From: Macromonas bipunctata
GTDB lineage: Bacteria > Pseudomonadota > Gammaproteobacteria > Burkholderiales > Burkholderiaceae_C
Direction of reading: 5' to 3'
Assembly: GCF_002837135.1 (NCBI RefSeq)
Contig: NZ_NWBQ01000011.1
Span: 30,364-94,363 of the forward strand
DNA length: 64,000 nt
Shown here: in pieces, positions 1-9,285 of the stretch
How positions within the stretch are numbered: the stretch's first letter is position 1
Layout of the letters: every line of letters begins with the position of its first letter
Notes under the pieces: generated by a model
Database searches by the model: none
Told to the model about the DNA's origin: nothing
Seen by the model: the letters and a program-made list of their open reading frames with translations, nothing else
Translations under genes and position numbers: made by a program

Positions 1-129
1 CACGTTGATGCCAAACAGCTCCGAGCGGTCGCTGCCAGCGGTGTCGCCCAGGCGAAACAGCAGCATCTCAAACTTGTTGGAGCCGGTCAGGTTGGTGCGT
101 TCGTCGATGTCTTGTTGAATGGAGCTCAT
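1..129 (-). CDS. cheV: Chemotaxis coupling protein CheV, N-terminal part only
   Basis: Only the first 43 codons lie in the window; the rest runs off the left edge. The start is ATG at 129-127. The translation contains SSIQQDIDERTNLTGSNKFE and then FRLGD and ELFGINV, the typical beginning of CheV, in which a CheW-like domain docks chemoreceptors to the kinase CheA and a C-terminal receiver domain (not visible here) is phosphorylated. Recognition is from the sequence alone. A chemoreceptor gene at 52989-54557 in the same window is broken, so the cell has, or had, chemotaxis. Confidence 0.85.
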   Translation of the reverse strand, partial: MSSIQQDIDERTNLTGSNKFEMLLFRLGDTAGSDRSELFGINV

Positions 130-263
130 GTATCTGGTGTCCTCTGGCCAAACCGGCGCGGCAACCACCGCCCCTGATGTTGTGCAAATGGCTACCATTC
201 TAGGCACAAGCGGCCCGTCCTGATGCGTGCCCGCCCCCAAATGCCACCCCACAGGAGCAGCAA

Positions 264-914
264 GTGCAATTTACCCGCATCGTGGCCATCCGCCACGGCG
301 AAACGGCCTGGAACAAAGACACGCGGCTGCAAGGCCACCTTGACATTGCGCTCAACGCCACCGGCCGCTGGCAAGCCCAGCGCGTGGCCCACGCCCTGCG
401 CGACGAGCCCGTGGCCGCCATCTACAGCAGCGACCTGCAGCGCGCCCACCACACCGCGCAGGCCATAGGCCAGGCCGTGCAGCGCCCGGTCCACACCCAC
501 CGCCAGTTGCGCGAACGCAGCTTTGGCCACTTCGAGGGCAAGACCTGGGCCGAACTGGAAACCGGCTGGCCCGCCGAAGCCCAAGCCTGGCGCCAGCGCG
601 TGCCCGACTTTGCCCCCACTGGCGGCGAAACTCTGCTGCAACTGCGCGCACGCATTGAACAAGCACTGAACGAACTGGCGGCCCGGCACATCGGCGAACA
701 AATTGTGCTGGTGGCGCACGGTGGCGTGCTGGACGTGCTGTACCGCATTGCCACGCAATTGGACTTGCAAGCCCCACGCACCTGGCAATTGGGCAACGCC
801 GCCATCAACCGCCTGCTGTGGACGCCGCAAGGTACCTCACTGATCGGCTGGGGCGACGTGGCCCACCTGAGCGACGCCCCCGAGGCCGCCCGCGACGACA
901 CCAGCACCGCCTGA
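264..914 (+). CDS. Histidine phosphatase family protein (phosphoglycerate mutase-like)
   Basis: A 216-residue protein of the histidine phosphatase superfamily. The catalytic RHGET motif, whose His becomes phosphorylated, is at residues 9-13, and the second conserved His is in VLVAHGGVLD near residue 150. The family includes phosphoglycerate mutases, cobalamin-pathway phosphatases and broad phosphatases; the substrate cannot be read from sequence. The start is GTG at 264, chosen because an AGGAG ribosome site lies about 7 bases upstream and the homologous region begins at QFTRIVAIRHGE. It is divergent from cheV across a gap of about 134 bases in which I see nothing definite. Confidence 0.85.
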   Translation: MQFTRIVAIRHGETAWNKDTRLQGHLDIALNATGRWQAQRVAHALRDEPVAAIYSSDLQRAHHTAQAIGQAVQRPVHTHRQLRERSFGHFEGKTWAELETGWPAEAQAWRQRVPDFAPTGGETLLQLRARIEQALNELAARHIGEQIVLVAHGGVLDVLYRIATQLDLQAPRTWQLGNAAINRLLWTPQGTSLIGWGDVAHLSDAPEAARDDTSTA

Positions 915-938
915 CGCCCCGTCTGGGCCCAAGGCGGG

Positions 939-2165
939 CTACACCGCCACGTCGATCTGTTGCACCACCCCGGCCTGGCCGGTGCTTTCACGCAGATAGA
1001 CACTGCTGGCGCGCACCTGGCCCAGCGTGGCGTTCTGGTCGTTGCGCAAGCTGAACGGCGTAGCCGCCGCCTGCACCGACACCGCGCCCACATCGGCCTG
1101 CGCCAGGGTGCGCCACTGGTCTTGCCCGCTTGCATCTTTTTGCCACAAGCGCAATTCGGCAAACACCGAGTCGGCCTCGTCGATCCAGCCGTTGCCGTCG
1201 TCGTCCCACGCGGCCAGTTCGGCAAAGCCGTTGCCACTGACGGCGCCAAAGAGTTCGCTGCCATCGTCCGCACGGCCATTGCGGTTGCGGTCCAGCACCA
1301 GAAAACCGCTGCCTTGGCCCACAAACGGGATGTTCTCGGTCTGGCCGTCGGCGTCGATGTCGAACGCAAAGCGCGTGTCGGTCAGTGCGGGTAAGGCGCC
1401 GTCAAAGTGCAGCACCAGCGGGTCTTTCATCACCGCATCGCCCGCGCGCACCGACACCGATTCGCGCTCGCTGTGGCTGCGCTCCATCTGCAGGCCCACC
1501 GCCAGGTCCAGCGTGCGGCCGTCGGCGGTCTGCACACGGCCCCGCGCCACAAAGGTGCTGCGCTCGCTTTCATGGCGCACCACCACGCGGTCGTATTCCA
1601 GGCCCCAGCCCACGCGCTGCGGGGCCTCGGACTGGCCCTGGGCCGCTGCGCCGCCCGCCGCCTGCGGTGGCACCTCGCCGTGGGCAGAAGCGCCGCTGCC
1701 GCGCCCGGTGTCGGCCACCGTCACGCGCACCTTGAAGCCGGTCATGGCCTCCACCATGCGGGCCAGCATCAGCAAGCGCGGCTCGACCGCGTCTTCCTCG
1801 TCGGTGGTGGCGGCGGTGGCGCTGGTCTGATCCACCGCATCGGCCTTGGCCCCATGGGCCGCCGGAACCTGGCCCGCCAGCACGGCAGGCCGCCCCAGCG
1901 CCAGCCTGGGCACGTCTTGCGCACGGGCCTGGCGCGCGGCGTCGGACAACTGCAGCAACACGCCCGAGCGCGCCGTGGTCTGCGACAGCTCGGCGCGCAC
2001 CTGCACCGTCGCACCCGCCGAAGTACCGGCACCAGCGCCGATACGGGCGGTGGCGGGGCGTGCCGCGTCCCGATCCTGCCACACCGACAACCGCTCCTGC
2101 ACCTGCGTGCTGGAGCTGGCGCTGTGTTGCTGGGCCAATTGCAAGGCAGAGGAGGTAATGCGCAT
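939..2165 (-). CDS. Hypothetical protein with EF-hand-like Asp-rich motifs
   Basis: A 408-residue protein with no recognised enzyme domain. The C-terminal third contains three Asp/Asn-rich calcium-loop-like stretches: FDIDADGQTENIPF, DRNRNGRADDGSELF and WDDDGNGWIDEADSVF. These resemble the DxDxDG loops of EF-hand or dockerin-like proteins found in Proteobacteria. I see no signal peptide or membrane segment. ATG at 2165 is preferred over a TTG seven codons upstream because the protein then starts MRITSS. It lies downstream of a TonB-like gene on the same strand. Calcium binding is inferred from the loops; the function is unknown. Confidence 0.7.
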   Translation of the reverse strand: MRITSSALQLAQQHSASSSTQVQERLSVWQDRDAARPATARIGAGAGTSAGATVQVRAELSQTTARSGVLLQLSDAARQARAQDVPRLALGRPAVLAGQVPAAHGAKADAVDQTSATAATTDEEDAVEPRLLMLARMVEAMTGFKVRVTVADTGRGSGASAHGEVPPQAAGGAAAQGQSEAPQRVGWGLEYDRVVVRHESERSTFVARGRVQTADGRTLDLAVGLQMERSHSERESVSVRAGDAVMKDPLVLHFDGALPALTDTRFAFDIDADGQTENIPFVGQGSGFLVLDRNRNGRADDGSELFGAVSGNGFAELAAWDDDGNGWIDEADSVFAELRLWQKDASGQDQWRTLAQADVGAVSVQAAATPFSLRNDQNATLGQVRASSVYLRESTGQAGVVQQIDVAV

Positions 2166-2246
2166 AGTGGCCCCATCATCGGCCAAAGCGGGAACGGCGG
2201 CAAGGGTTACAAGGCGCCGTTGGTCGGCTGGCCTGCGGGCCAGGCG

Positions 2247-2588
2247 CTACTGCGGGCGCAGCTGCACAATCACGGTGCTCGGCATCTTGCCCTTGTCGGC
2301 CTGCGGCAGGTGGGTGGTGCCCTGCACCGCACGCAGCACGGCCTGGTCCCAGGCCTCGGAGCCGCTGGAGCGCGTCAGGTTGAAGCCCTCCACGCTGCCG
2401 TTGGCGCGGGCACGGATGGCCACCTCGGCCACAGAGGCCACTTCGTCCACCTTGCCCTCGAACACGATCTTGCCCATCAGCTCGGCCTGCACCTGCGCCG
2501 CGTAAGGCGAGTGGCTGCCCGCCACGCGCAGGTGCTCTGCGCTGGGCAAGTACCACGTGCCGGGGCCTGAGATGGAGTTGAGAAACAT
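2247..2588 (-). CDS. TonB/TolA C-terminal-like domain protein
   Basis: A 113-residue protein (ATG at 2588). The part from about residue 50 matches the TonB/TolA C-terminal fold: AEVAIRARANGSVEGFNLTR, then SSGSEAWDQAVLRAV and a final VIVQLRP strand. Such domains connect the inner and outer membrane in TonB or Tol systems. The usual N-terminal transmembrane anchor and Pro-rich linker are absent, so this is either a stand-alone periplasmic domain with an unrecognised leader or the end of a shortened gene. It lies between ruvB and the EF-hand-like gene on the same strand. Domain recognition is good; the biological role is open. Confidence 0.65.
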   Translation of the reverse strand: MFLNSISGPGTWYLPSAEHLRVAGSHSPYAAQVQAELMGKIVFEGKVDEVASVAEVAIRARANGSVEGFNLTRSSGSEAWDQAVLRAVQGTTHLPQADKGKMPSTVIVQLRPQ

Positions 2589-2693
2589 GGTGCAAGGTCT
2601 GGCGCTGAAACGGCCCGCCAGCGGCCAGACCCACAAGAAAATGCGCCCTGAGGACGCGCTTATCGTTTCATATCGGCCAGACTGCAGCCAAAT

Positions 2694-3764
2694 TTAGCCC
2701 GCTGCGCCCGGGCTGAACAAACCCGGCTCCACCGACGGCGCTTCCAAGCCCAGATGCCGCCAAGCCGCCAGCGTGGCCACCCGCCCGCGTGGGGTGCGCT
2801 GCAAATAACCTTGCTGAATCAGGTAGGGCTCGATCACGTCCTCGATCGTGCCCGCCTCCTCACCTATGCTGGCTGCAATGTTGTCCAGCCCCACCGGGCC
2901 ACCGTCAAACTTGTGGATCACCGCTTCCAGCAGCTTGCGGTCCATCAGGTCAAAGCCCAGCGGGTCTACATCCAGCATGGCCAGCGCGCGCTGCGCCATC
3001 TCCACCGTGATGGTGCCATCGCCCTTGACCTCGGCGTAATCGCGCACCCGGCGCAACAAGCGGTTGGCAATGCGCGGGGTGCCACGCGAACGGCGCGCCA
3101 CCTCCAGCGCCGCATCGGCCTGCATGGGGGTCTGCAACAAGCCTGCGCTGCGCCTGACGATGTGCGCCAGCTCCGCCGGGGTGTAGAACTCCAGCCGCCC
3201 CACAATGCCAAAGCGGTCGCGCAAGGGGTTCGTCAACATGCCGGCACGGGTGGTGGCCCCCACCAGCGTAAAGGGCTGCAAATCGAGCTTGATGCTGCGC
3301 GCCGCCGGCCCTTCGCCGATCATGATGTCGATCTGGTAGTCCTCCAGCGCGGGGTACAGGATTTCCTCCACCACCGGACTGAGGCGGTGGATTTCGTCGA
3401 TGAACAGCACGTCGTTGGGCTCCAGGTTGGTGAGCAACGCGGCCAAGTCCTTGGGCTTTTCCAGCACGGGGCCACTGGTCTGGCGCAGGTTCACGCCCAG
3501 CTCATGCGCAATGATGTGGCTCAGCGTGGTCTTGCCCAGCCCCGGCGGGCCAAACAGCAGCACGTGGTCCAACGCCTCGTGGCGCTTCTTGGCCGCGCCA
3601 ATGAAAATCTCCAGCTGCTCGCGCACCTTGGCCTGACCCACGTACTCGTCCAGTCCCTTGGGCCGCAAGGCACGTTCCAGCGCCTCTTCGCGCGGCGATT
3701 CCGGCACCGCCGCCACCATGCGCTTGGCGGGTGCGCGGGCAAAATCGTCGGTTTCAATGGCCAT
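2694..3764 (-). CDS. ruvB: Holliday junction branch migration ATPase RuvB
   Basis: RuvB (356 residues, full length) is the hexameric AAA+ motor that drives branch migration of Holliday junctions together with RuvA. Walker A GPPGLGKT is near residues 72-79, Walker B FIDEIH near 120-125, and the Arg-finger region [18 protein letters not shown] follows. The C-terminal winged-helix part ends with [14 protein letters not shown]. The ATG at 3764 overlaps the stop codon of the restriction gene upstream by one base (TAATG), so translation is probably coupled to it. In most bacteria ruvB directly follows ruvA; here four R-M genes stand between them. Confidence 0.98.
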   Translation of the reverse strand: MAIETDDFARAPAKRMVAAVPESPREEALERALRPKGLDEYVGQAKVREQLEIFIGAAKKRHEALDHVLLFGPPGLGKTTLSHIIAHELGVNLRQTSGPVLEKPKDLAALLTNLEPNDVLFIDEIHRLSPVVEEILYPALEDYQIDIMIGEGPAARSIKLDLQPFTLVGATTRAGMLTNPLRDRFGIVGRLEFYTPAELAHIVRRSAGLLQTPMQADAALEVARRSRGTPRIANRLLRRVRDYAEVKGDGTITVEMAQRALAMLDVDPLGFDLMDRKLLEAVIHKFDGGPVGLDNIAASIGEEAGTIEDVIEPYLIQQGYLQRTPRGRVATLAAWRHLGLEAPSVEPGLFSPGAAG

Positions 3765-6466
3765 TACAGCTGCTCCTCAATCCAGTCCCAACGCTTGTTT
3801 TTCACCATCACAAACCGGCAACGCCCCTGCGACAAATTGGCCCACAAGCCACCAATCACCCGGTCATCACTGGCTTCCTTCCAACGGTCTGCGCCCTTGT
3901 ATTCCACTATCAAGACCGGGCCAGGCCGACCGTCGATGTCGGGCAACTGGCACAGAAAATCCGGGTAAAAACGGCCATTGGCTTTCTGCAAAAAGAACGA
4001 ACCACCCCCTCGGTTCACCAAGTTGCGTACCCAAAACTGGATGCGACCTTGTTGCGCCAGAATATCGAGCGTGCAGGCACACTCAAATTCCTCTTTGCTG
4101 TCAAAGTCGCCCATGCGCCCATAAAAGTGGCGCTTAAAGTCGAAGCTACCAAAACGCTCGCCGTCGTAGTCTCGGCTGGGCGCGTACATCTGGTTCTGAA
4201 AGTCAAAAGCGTTGTCGTCCGTCAATGCCATCCGCTGCGCCGCTTCATCGCCAAACAGTGCTTGCTGAAAGGCTTGGGCCACAGCCTGCTGTCGCAATTG
4301 CCGGATGCGCTTTTCAAGCAAACTGCGGATCATGAATTTTTGCAAATTGGCGCGTGCCAGCGTGAACCCGTCATGCTCCAACAAGTGCATCAACCACGCG
4401 GCCACAAACGCCCGCTTGCTGGCATGTGTCAAGGACGGCTCGGGCAAGTTGTGGCACAACCAAGTGGCCAAACGGACTTCATCCCAATGCTCGGGCTGGT
4501 AAGCCAGTCCTAAATCGCGTTGCAACTCCGGTAAAAATGTGGAAACAAGCTTGCCGTTGTCGTGAATGTCCAGCAAACCGCCTTCTTTGACTTTCAACCC
4601 TGCACCCAGCGCGCTCCAATCGTCGACAGTGGGGGTGGCATCGTAAGGCGACAAATCCCACGGGTATTCCAGCAACTCCGGGTCGTCAAACAGTTGCAAC
4701 TCGCCTTGTACACGCAGCGCCAGCTGTGGCACACAAAAGTGCTGCCCTTTTTCAGCCGGTGTCTGAAAAAACTCAATCGCAGTGGTGCGGCTGGTTTCGG
4801 CGGCTTGCTCAATGGCTTGGACTGCACTGGCCGAACTCACACTGGTCTTAAGGGCTTCGGCCTCGTTTTGCGTCAGCGGCGTGTGAATCGTCAAGGTGTT
4901 GAGCTTGCCGTCCCAACGCACCTTGTCACGCACGGGTTTGGGCACAATCTTGAGGTTGGGCTTTTCGGGCAAGGCAACCACCACGGGCCGCACCACCACA
5001 CGCCCGGCGTGGCCTTCCAAGTCCAAGCGGTCTTGCTCCTCTTTGGCGGCCTTGACAAATTCGGCCACCTCGCGCCGCTCAAAACCCGCGCCAGCTACCA
5101 GCCGATCGCGCAAAGCACCAGCGGTTTCCACAAAACTGGACGACACCACAAAAGCATAAGACTGGTTCAACGCCTTAGCGCGGCGGTGGCTCGCTCCGGG
5201 CTGGCGCAGCACGCGGCCCAGCAACTGCTCCACGGCGGTAGCAGAATGCAGCGTTGCCATGCTGACCAAAATGTAGGCAAAGGGACAATCCCAGCCCTCG
5301 GCCAGCGCCTTTTGGGTAATCACAAACTTGACCGGGCAAGCCGGGTCGGCAACCCCCAGTTTGTAATCGACATCTATCTGTTCCAACCCTTTTTCTTCGC
5401 TGGTGGCCACCACAATTTCACTGGCCGGAATGTTGTGGTGTGCCATCAACTCTTGGCGCACCCTGCCAACATCCAGCGTTTCCACACCTGCGCGGCGGGG
5501 TTCTGACTGAATTAGCACCAGCGGGCGCAGGTAAGGCGCACCCGTACGGTGCTCTTCATCAGCCAGCTGTTGCAGGGCTTCGCGCCGGGCAATGGCATCG
5601 GCCAGACATTGCTGCCAGTTGGATTCTGCCTCCAGCACCACCGGCAGCTTGATCATCTCCTCACTCTTGAGTTCAGCGGCTGATACGCTGTGCAACACGT
5701 TGCTGGGTGTACGCTCCAGATCGGGCGTGGCGGTCAACTCCATGACACCGCTGGGCCTGAAGCGTGCCAACATGTCAAACGCCAATTCGGTGCGGCTGTT
5801 GTGGGCCTCATCCACCACCACAAACGGGCGGCGCAAGCGCAACACGTTGGCCAATGAATACGGCGTGGTGCACTGCGCGCCTTCGCCTTCCCCCAGCAAC
5901 TCGGCACGCTGGGCCGGGGCCAAGTTGTCGAAATGGTGCATCAGCGCGCCGCTGGACTGGTACACCTTGCGGAATTCCTCTTCTTCCACCTGAAATGCTT
6001 GCCGTGTGGCCACGATGATGGTGGTGGAAGTGTCCAGCGTAGCGCGGGTGACGCTGCGGGCTTCCTCCAAATCCAGCACCGTGACGGGGCCAGCCTCACG
6101 CAATGCAGCGTGGTACGGGTGGGTGCACTCTTTGAGCGCCTTGAGGGTTTGTTCGCGGATGGGCTTGCTGGGCACCAGCCACACAATCACGCTGTGTTGG
6201 CAGCGCAGCAAGTGAGTGTTGACCAGTGCCACGCTTTTGGCCGCCAGCCAGGTTTTGCCGCCCCCCGTGGGCACACGCAGGCAAAAGTACGGCATATCGG
6301 CAGGGAAACCCCGCAGCGCGTGGTACGGGTTGCCCCAGCCCCACAGCTGTTGCGTAGTACTGGTGAAAGCCAGCGACGGCGAATTCAGCTCATGGCAAGA
6401 TTGAAAGTAGGCTTGCACACTGTCCAGCACCTGCTGCTGGTAAATTTTTGGCGCAAATGCTTTCAC
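3764..6466 (-). CDS. Type III restriction endonuclease subunit Res (SF2 helicase plus nuclease)
   Basis: A 900-residue DEAD/DEAH-type helicase-nuclease. Walker A PTGGGKT is at residues 66-72, DEAH at 219-222, the TATP motif III near 245, and a motif VI-like [11 protein letters not shown] follows in the second RecA domain. The last 70 residues carry a PD-(D/E)xK nuclease signature: D836 in YPDF and E855-Y-K857. The family cuts DNA after ATP-dependent movement when the partner Mod finds unmethylated sites. The start is GTG at 6466, overlapping the DUF2442 stop as GTGA. All key motifs are intact, so it is probably active. It belongs to the cassette placed between ruvA and ruvB. Confidence 0.9.
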   Translation of the reverse strand: MKAFAPKIYQQQVLDSVQAYFQSCHELNSPSLAFTSTTQQLWGWGNPYHALRGFPADMPYFCLRVPTGGGKTWLAAKSVALVNTHLLRCQHSVIVWLVPSKPIREQTLKALKECTHPYHAALREAGPVTVLDLEEARSVTRATLDTSTTIIVATRQAFQVEEEEFRKVYQSSGALMHHFDNLAPAQRAELLGEGEGAQCTTPYSLANVLRLRRPFVVVDEAHNSRTELAFDMLARFRPSGVMELTATPDLERTPSNVLHSVSAAELKSEEMIKLPVVLEAESNWQQCLADAIARREALQQLADEEHRTGAPYLRPLVLIQSEPRRAGVETLDVGRVRQELMAHHNIPASEIVVATSEEKGLEQIDVDYKLGVADPACPVKFVITQKALAEGWDCPFAYILVSMATLHSATAVEQLLGRVLRQPGASHRRAKALNQSYAFVVSSSFVETAGALRDRLVAGAGFERREVAEFVKAAKEEQDRLDLEGHAGRVVVRPVVVALPEKPNLKIVPKPVRDKVRWDGKLNTLTIHTPLTQNEAEALKTSVSSASAVQAIEQAAETSRTTAIEFFQTPAEKGQHFCVPQLALRVQGELQLFDDPELLEYPWDLSPYDATPTVDDWSALGAGLKVKEGGLLDIHDNGKLVSTFLPELQRDLGLAYQPEHWDEVRLATWLCHNLPEPSLTHASKRAFVAAWLMHLLEHDGFTLARANLQKFMIRSLLEKRIRQLRQQAVAQAFQQALFGDEAAQRMALTDDNAFDFQNQMYAPSRDYDGERFGSFDFKRHFYGRMGDFDSKEEFECACTLDILAQQGRIQFWVRNLVNRGGGSFFLQKANGRFYPDFLCQLPDIDGRPGPVLIVEYKGADRWKEASDDRVIGGLWANLSQGRCRFVMVKNKRWDWIEEQL

Positions 6467-6714
6467 ACAGCCTCCTCTGACACCGACTGTCCGCGCAGGT
6501 ACAACGTGTCTGGCGACAAATCAATCTCATCCGTCCACACCACCGTGCCATGTTCCACATGGGCGCGCTGGAACAGTGCAGGGTCTTGCAATGCGGAAAA
6601 GGCCGGATAATGCAAATAATTGCCCATCTCGAAACGGCGGCGCTCGCCGTTGGCAAATTTCGCCAACAAAGTGTAATTGGACAAGGGATACACCTGAACC
6701 ACATCGGGAGTCAT
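6463..6714 (-). CDS. DUF2442 domain-containing protein
   Basis: An 83-residue protein resembling the DUF2442 family: a short beta-rich protein with LLAKFANGERRRFEMG followed by WTDEIDLSPDTLYLRG. DUF2442 proteins are often encoded next to DUF4160 proteins, as here, and the pair has been suspected to be toxin-antitoxin-like; that is a context inference, not an established function. Its stop codon overlaps the start of res (GTGA), so it is probably translated with the restriction subunit. It starts with ATG at 6714, 12 bases behind the DUF4160 stop. Confidence 0.8.
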   Translation of the reverse strand: MTPDVVQVYPLSNYTLLAKFANGERRRFEMGNYLHYPAFSALQDPALFQRAHVEHGTVVWTDEIDLSPDTLYLRGQSVSEEAV

Positions 6715-6726
6715 AGCGGCTCTCCT

Positions 6727-6996
6727 TTAACGCAACGGATCGATTTTGAAAGGCGTTTGCCCGGTGCTGGCCAGGTACCAATCCGCCATCAGCTCGTCAC
6801 GGTGGATTTCGAGCCACGCTTGCAACAATTTCATTTGTCGCCCTGGCAACTCACCATCCAGCAGCTCGCCGTCTGGAATTTGAAGCACCGCTTTGAACTC
6901 GTTGTAACGCACGTGGATGTGCGGGTGGTGGTGCCTGTCGATGTCCAACACATACATGGCCACCAAAATACCGTAAAACATGCTGATTGTGGGCAC
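6727..6996 (-). CDS. DUF4160 domain-containing protein
   Basis: An 89-residue protein of the DUF4160 family, recognised by PTISMFYGILVAMY near the start and the His-rich DRHHHPHIHVRYNE core. GTG at 6996 is chosen because family members normally begin (M)PTISMFYG; a TTG two codons upstream would overlap the mod stop (TTGA). Biochemical function is unknown. It pairs with DUF2442 and lies between the methyltransferase and restriction genes, an unusual position for the pair. The conserved HHHPHIH stretch suggests metal or nucleotide chemistry, but that is speculation. Confidence 0.8.
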   Translation of the reverse strand: MPTISMFYGILVAMYVLDIDRHHHPHIHVRYNEFKAVLQIPDGELLDGELPGRQMKLLQAWLEIHRDELMADWYLASTGQTPFKIDPLR

Positions 6997-6998
6997 GA

Positions 6999-8609
6999 TC
7001 AAATCTCCAGCGCGTAAGGGGTTTGCTTGAAGGTAATGCCTTCGCGTGCGGCGCGGGCACCCATGCGGTCGGCGGCGGCGTAGATCACTTTCGGCCCGGC
7101 AAACGTCGGCAACAGATTGAATACTTGGGGTGTCAGGACGTTGCCTCCGCCCACGGATTTGTCTTTAAGGATGCCGTTGTAGAGCAGGTAGATAGCACGG
7201 CCTTCATGCACGCCCAGTAGTGGCGAGTCGGCGCTGCCGCTGTAACCGGTTTGGGTTTCAGAGAACCAGACGAATTTGACCAGCTGTGCGAAAGTGACAT
7301 CGCTGCGGATCTCGCCCATGGCATCGAACAGCGGCTGATCGGACAAGCGACAGAACTGGAAGCCTCCCCCCAAACCTTGCACCGCCTGCCCTTTGGCGCT
7401 GGTGTAGCCTTGGGCCACGCGGCGCACACGTTCAGCGGTGACATTTTGCGCGATGTGCTCGTCCATTTCAACGAGAATGAAACGGCGGTTTCCGCCGTCT
7501 TCGGCGTTTTGTTTCAGGATGGCGTGGCCGGTGGTGCCGGAACCAGCAAAGCTGTCCAAAATGATGGAGTCTTGGTCTGTGGCGATTTGCAGGATGCGCT
7601 GCAATAATCCAACTGACTTAGGGGTTTCAAATGTTGCATCCCGCTCCATAATTTCAAGAACGGTCTTTGTTGCAATATCTGTTGTTCCCACTTCATCGGC
7701 CTGCCACAGCGTATGTGGCGTAAGACCGCGACTTACTTCTGAAAGAAATTTTTTCTGGCGCGGGACATTATTTCCATTTACACCAAAGTAAATTCGATTA
7801 TCCGCAATCAGTTCGTCAAGTTTGCTTTGTGTAAACCTCCAGCAGTTGCCATGTGGTAGCTCAATCTGGCGACCGCCAGGGGTGGTAATGGTGTAGAACT
7901 GTGCGGATGTACCATGGCCTGCTTGTGCGGTTATCGCAACGGATTGCCATGGGCCACGAGGATCGTTATCAGGGTTTTTGTGTCGATCTTTGACTTCTTG
8001 ACTGAGCGGCAATTCACCTCTAGTTTTCTCGAACATATCGAGCCGCCGTGCATAGCACAGTACATAGTCATGGCTGAACGAAAAAACCCGACGGTTCTCT
8101 CTGGTGGTGCGCTTCTCCCAGATAAATGTGGCAGCAAAGTTTGAAGCCCCAAAAATCTCATCCATCAACAGCCGTAGCGTTGCCACTTCGTTGTCGTCGA
8201 TGGAGATAAAAATCGCCCCGTCCTCACGCAGAAACTGCTTCAGCAGCACCAAACGCGGATACATCATGCACAGCCAGCGGTCGTGCCGGTCTAGCGTCTC
8301 GCCTTCCTTGCCAACTACCTCGCCCAACCATTGGCGGATTTCCGGGCTGTTGACGTTGTCGTTGTACGCCCAGCCTTCGTTGCCGGTGTTGTAGGGCGGG
8401 TCAATGTAGATGCACTTGACCTGCCCCGCATAACGCGGCAGCAGTGCCTTGAGCGCGTGCAAGTTGTCGCCTTGCACAATCAGGTTGCCGCTGTCTTGGC
8501 CGTGGTGGTTGCCACAAGACAAGTTGGGCACCGGCTCCAGCAGACGGAACGGCACTTCTTTGTGGTGTCGGGTTACGGCATCTTTGCCTATCCAGTTCAG
8601 TGTGGGCAT
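6999..8609 (-). CDS. Type III DNA methyltransferase subunit Mod
   Basis: A 536-residue N6-adenine/N4-cytosine methyltransferase of the beta class: the catalytic motif DPPY is at residues 70-73 and the SAM-binding motif I FAGSGTTGHAIL comes later, near 351-362. Residues of about 150-336 between them form the target-recognition domain, and the DNA coding for it is visibly richer in A/T than both flanks. Mod recognises and methylates the site and guides the Res subunit encoded downstream. ATG at 8609 follows ruvA by 13 bases, so the cassette shares a transcript with ruvA and ruvB. The C-terminal part (VGGGNVLTPQVFNLLPTFAG) is intact. Confidence 0.9.
   Translation of the reverse strand: MPTLNWIGKDAVTRHHKEVPFRLLEPVPNLSCGNHHGQDSGNLIVQGDNLHALKALLPRYAGQVKCIYIDPPYNTGNEGWAYNDNVNSPEIRQWLGEVVGKEGETLDRHDRWLCMMYPRLVLLKQFLREDGAIFISIDDNEVATLRLLMDEIFGASNFAATFIWEKRTTRENRRVFSFSHDYVLCYARRLDMFEKTRGELPLSQEVKDRHKNPDNDPRGPWQSVAITAQAGHGTSAQFYTITTPGGRQIELPHGNCWRFTQSKLDELIADNRIYFGVNGNNVPRQKKFLSEVSRGLTPHTLWQADEVGTTDIATKTVLEIMERDATFETPKSVGLLQRILQIATDQDSIILDSFAGSGTTGHAILKQNAEDGGNRRFILVEMDEHIAQNVTAERVRRVAQGYTSAKGQAVQGLGGGFQFCRLSDQPLFDAMGEIRSDVTFAQLVKFVWFSETQTGYSGSADSPLLGVHEGRAIYLLYNGILKDKSVGGGNVLTPQVFNLLPTFAGPKVIYAAADRMGARAAREGITFKQTPYALEI
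7600..8160 (-). other. AT-rich target-recognition segment inside mod
   Basis: Within the mod gene this stretch has noticeably more A and T (for example A- and T-runs around 7650 and 7745) than the GC-rich DNA before and after it. It codes for the region between the catalytic motif and the SAM motif, where Mod enzymes carry the sequence-recognition domain. The limits are by eye. The pattern fits replacement of the recognition domain by horizontal exchange while the conserved catalytic ends stayed. Confidence 0.6.
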
Positions 8610-8622
8610 GTTGCGGTACCCC

Positions 8623-9204
8623 TCAACGCGCCAGCGCCCGCAGCGCCAGCTTGATGCCTTCGCTCACACCCACATCCGGCGGCAGGGCCTTGAGGGCTGC
8701 GGCGGCTTCTTTGTCGTTGTAACCCAGCGCCAGCAGGGCTTGCTGGATGTCGCTGTGCGCGTCGCTGGCCACCACGGCCCCAGCGGGCAGCGGCCCCAAA
8801 TCGGCCCCCAGCTTGCCCTTGAGTTCCAGCAGCAGGCGTTCGGCGGTTTTCTTGCCCACACCCGGCACCTTGACCAACCGCGCCACCTCCTGCGCCGTCA
8901 CGGCGTGCGCCAGTTCGGCCACCGTCAGGCCCGACAACAGCCCCAGCGCCATGCGTGGCCCCACGCCCGTGACCTTGATTAACTGCCGAAATGCCTCACG
9001 TTCGGTCGCGGTGGCAAAACCGTACAAAATCTGGGCATCCTCACGCACCACAAAATGCGTCAGCAACGCCACGGCCTCGCCCACGTTGGGCAGGTGGTAA
9101 AACGTGCTCATGGGCACATCCACCTCGTAGCCTACGCCGTGGCAATCGATGAGAATTTGCGGGGGATTTTTTTCCAGCAACGTGCCGGTCAGTTTGCCTA
9201 TCAT
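8623..9204 (-). CDS. ruvA: Holliday junction DNA helicase subunit RuvA
   Basis: RuvA (193 residues) forms the tetramer that binds four-way DNA junctions and loads Ruv[13 protein letters not shown] is the standard N-terminus, so ATG at 9204 is preferred over an upstream start. The OB-fold domain is followed by two helix-hairpin-helix motifs ([16 protein letters not shown] and [17 protein letters not shown]) and the C-terminal RuvB-binding domain [16 protein letters not shown]. The gene is complete. Its usual partner ruvB lies almost 5 kb downstream, behind an inserted restriction-modification cassette on the same strand. Confidence 0.97.
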   Translation of the reverse strand: MIGKLTGTLLEKNPPQILIDCHGVGYEVDVPMSTFYHLPNVGEAVALLTHFVVREDAQILYGFATATEREAFRQLIKVTGVGPRMALGLLSGLTVAELAHAVTAQEVARLVKVPGVGKKTAERLLLELKGKLGADLGPLPAGAVVASDAHSDIQQALLALGYNDKEAAAALKALPPDVGVSEGIKLALRALAR

Positions 9205-9267
9205 TCGCTTATTCCTTTGTATGCACACTTATACCGCATTGTGCAGCTTGACTTTCGCCCCTAACGT

Positions 9268-9285
9268 CATATCATTAATCATATG
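9268..9285. promoter_or_regulatory. Near-palindrome at the start of the PIN toxin gene
   Basis: The sequence CATAT-C-ATTAAT-C-ATATG is symmetrical except for the two C positions and covers the ATG of the toxin gene at 9283. Such sites in front of toxin-antitoxin genes are often bound by the antitoxin. No binding data; the assignment rests only on symmetry and position. Confidence 0.35.
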
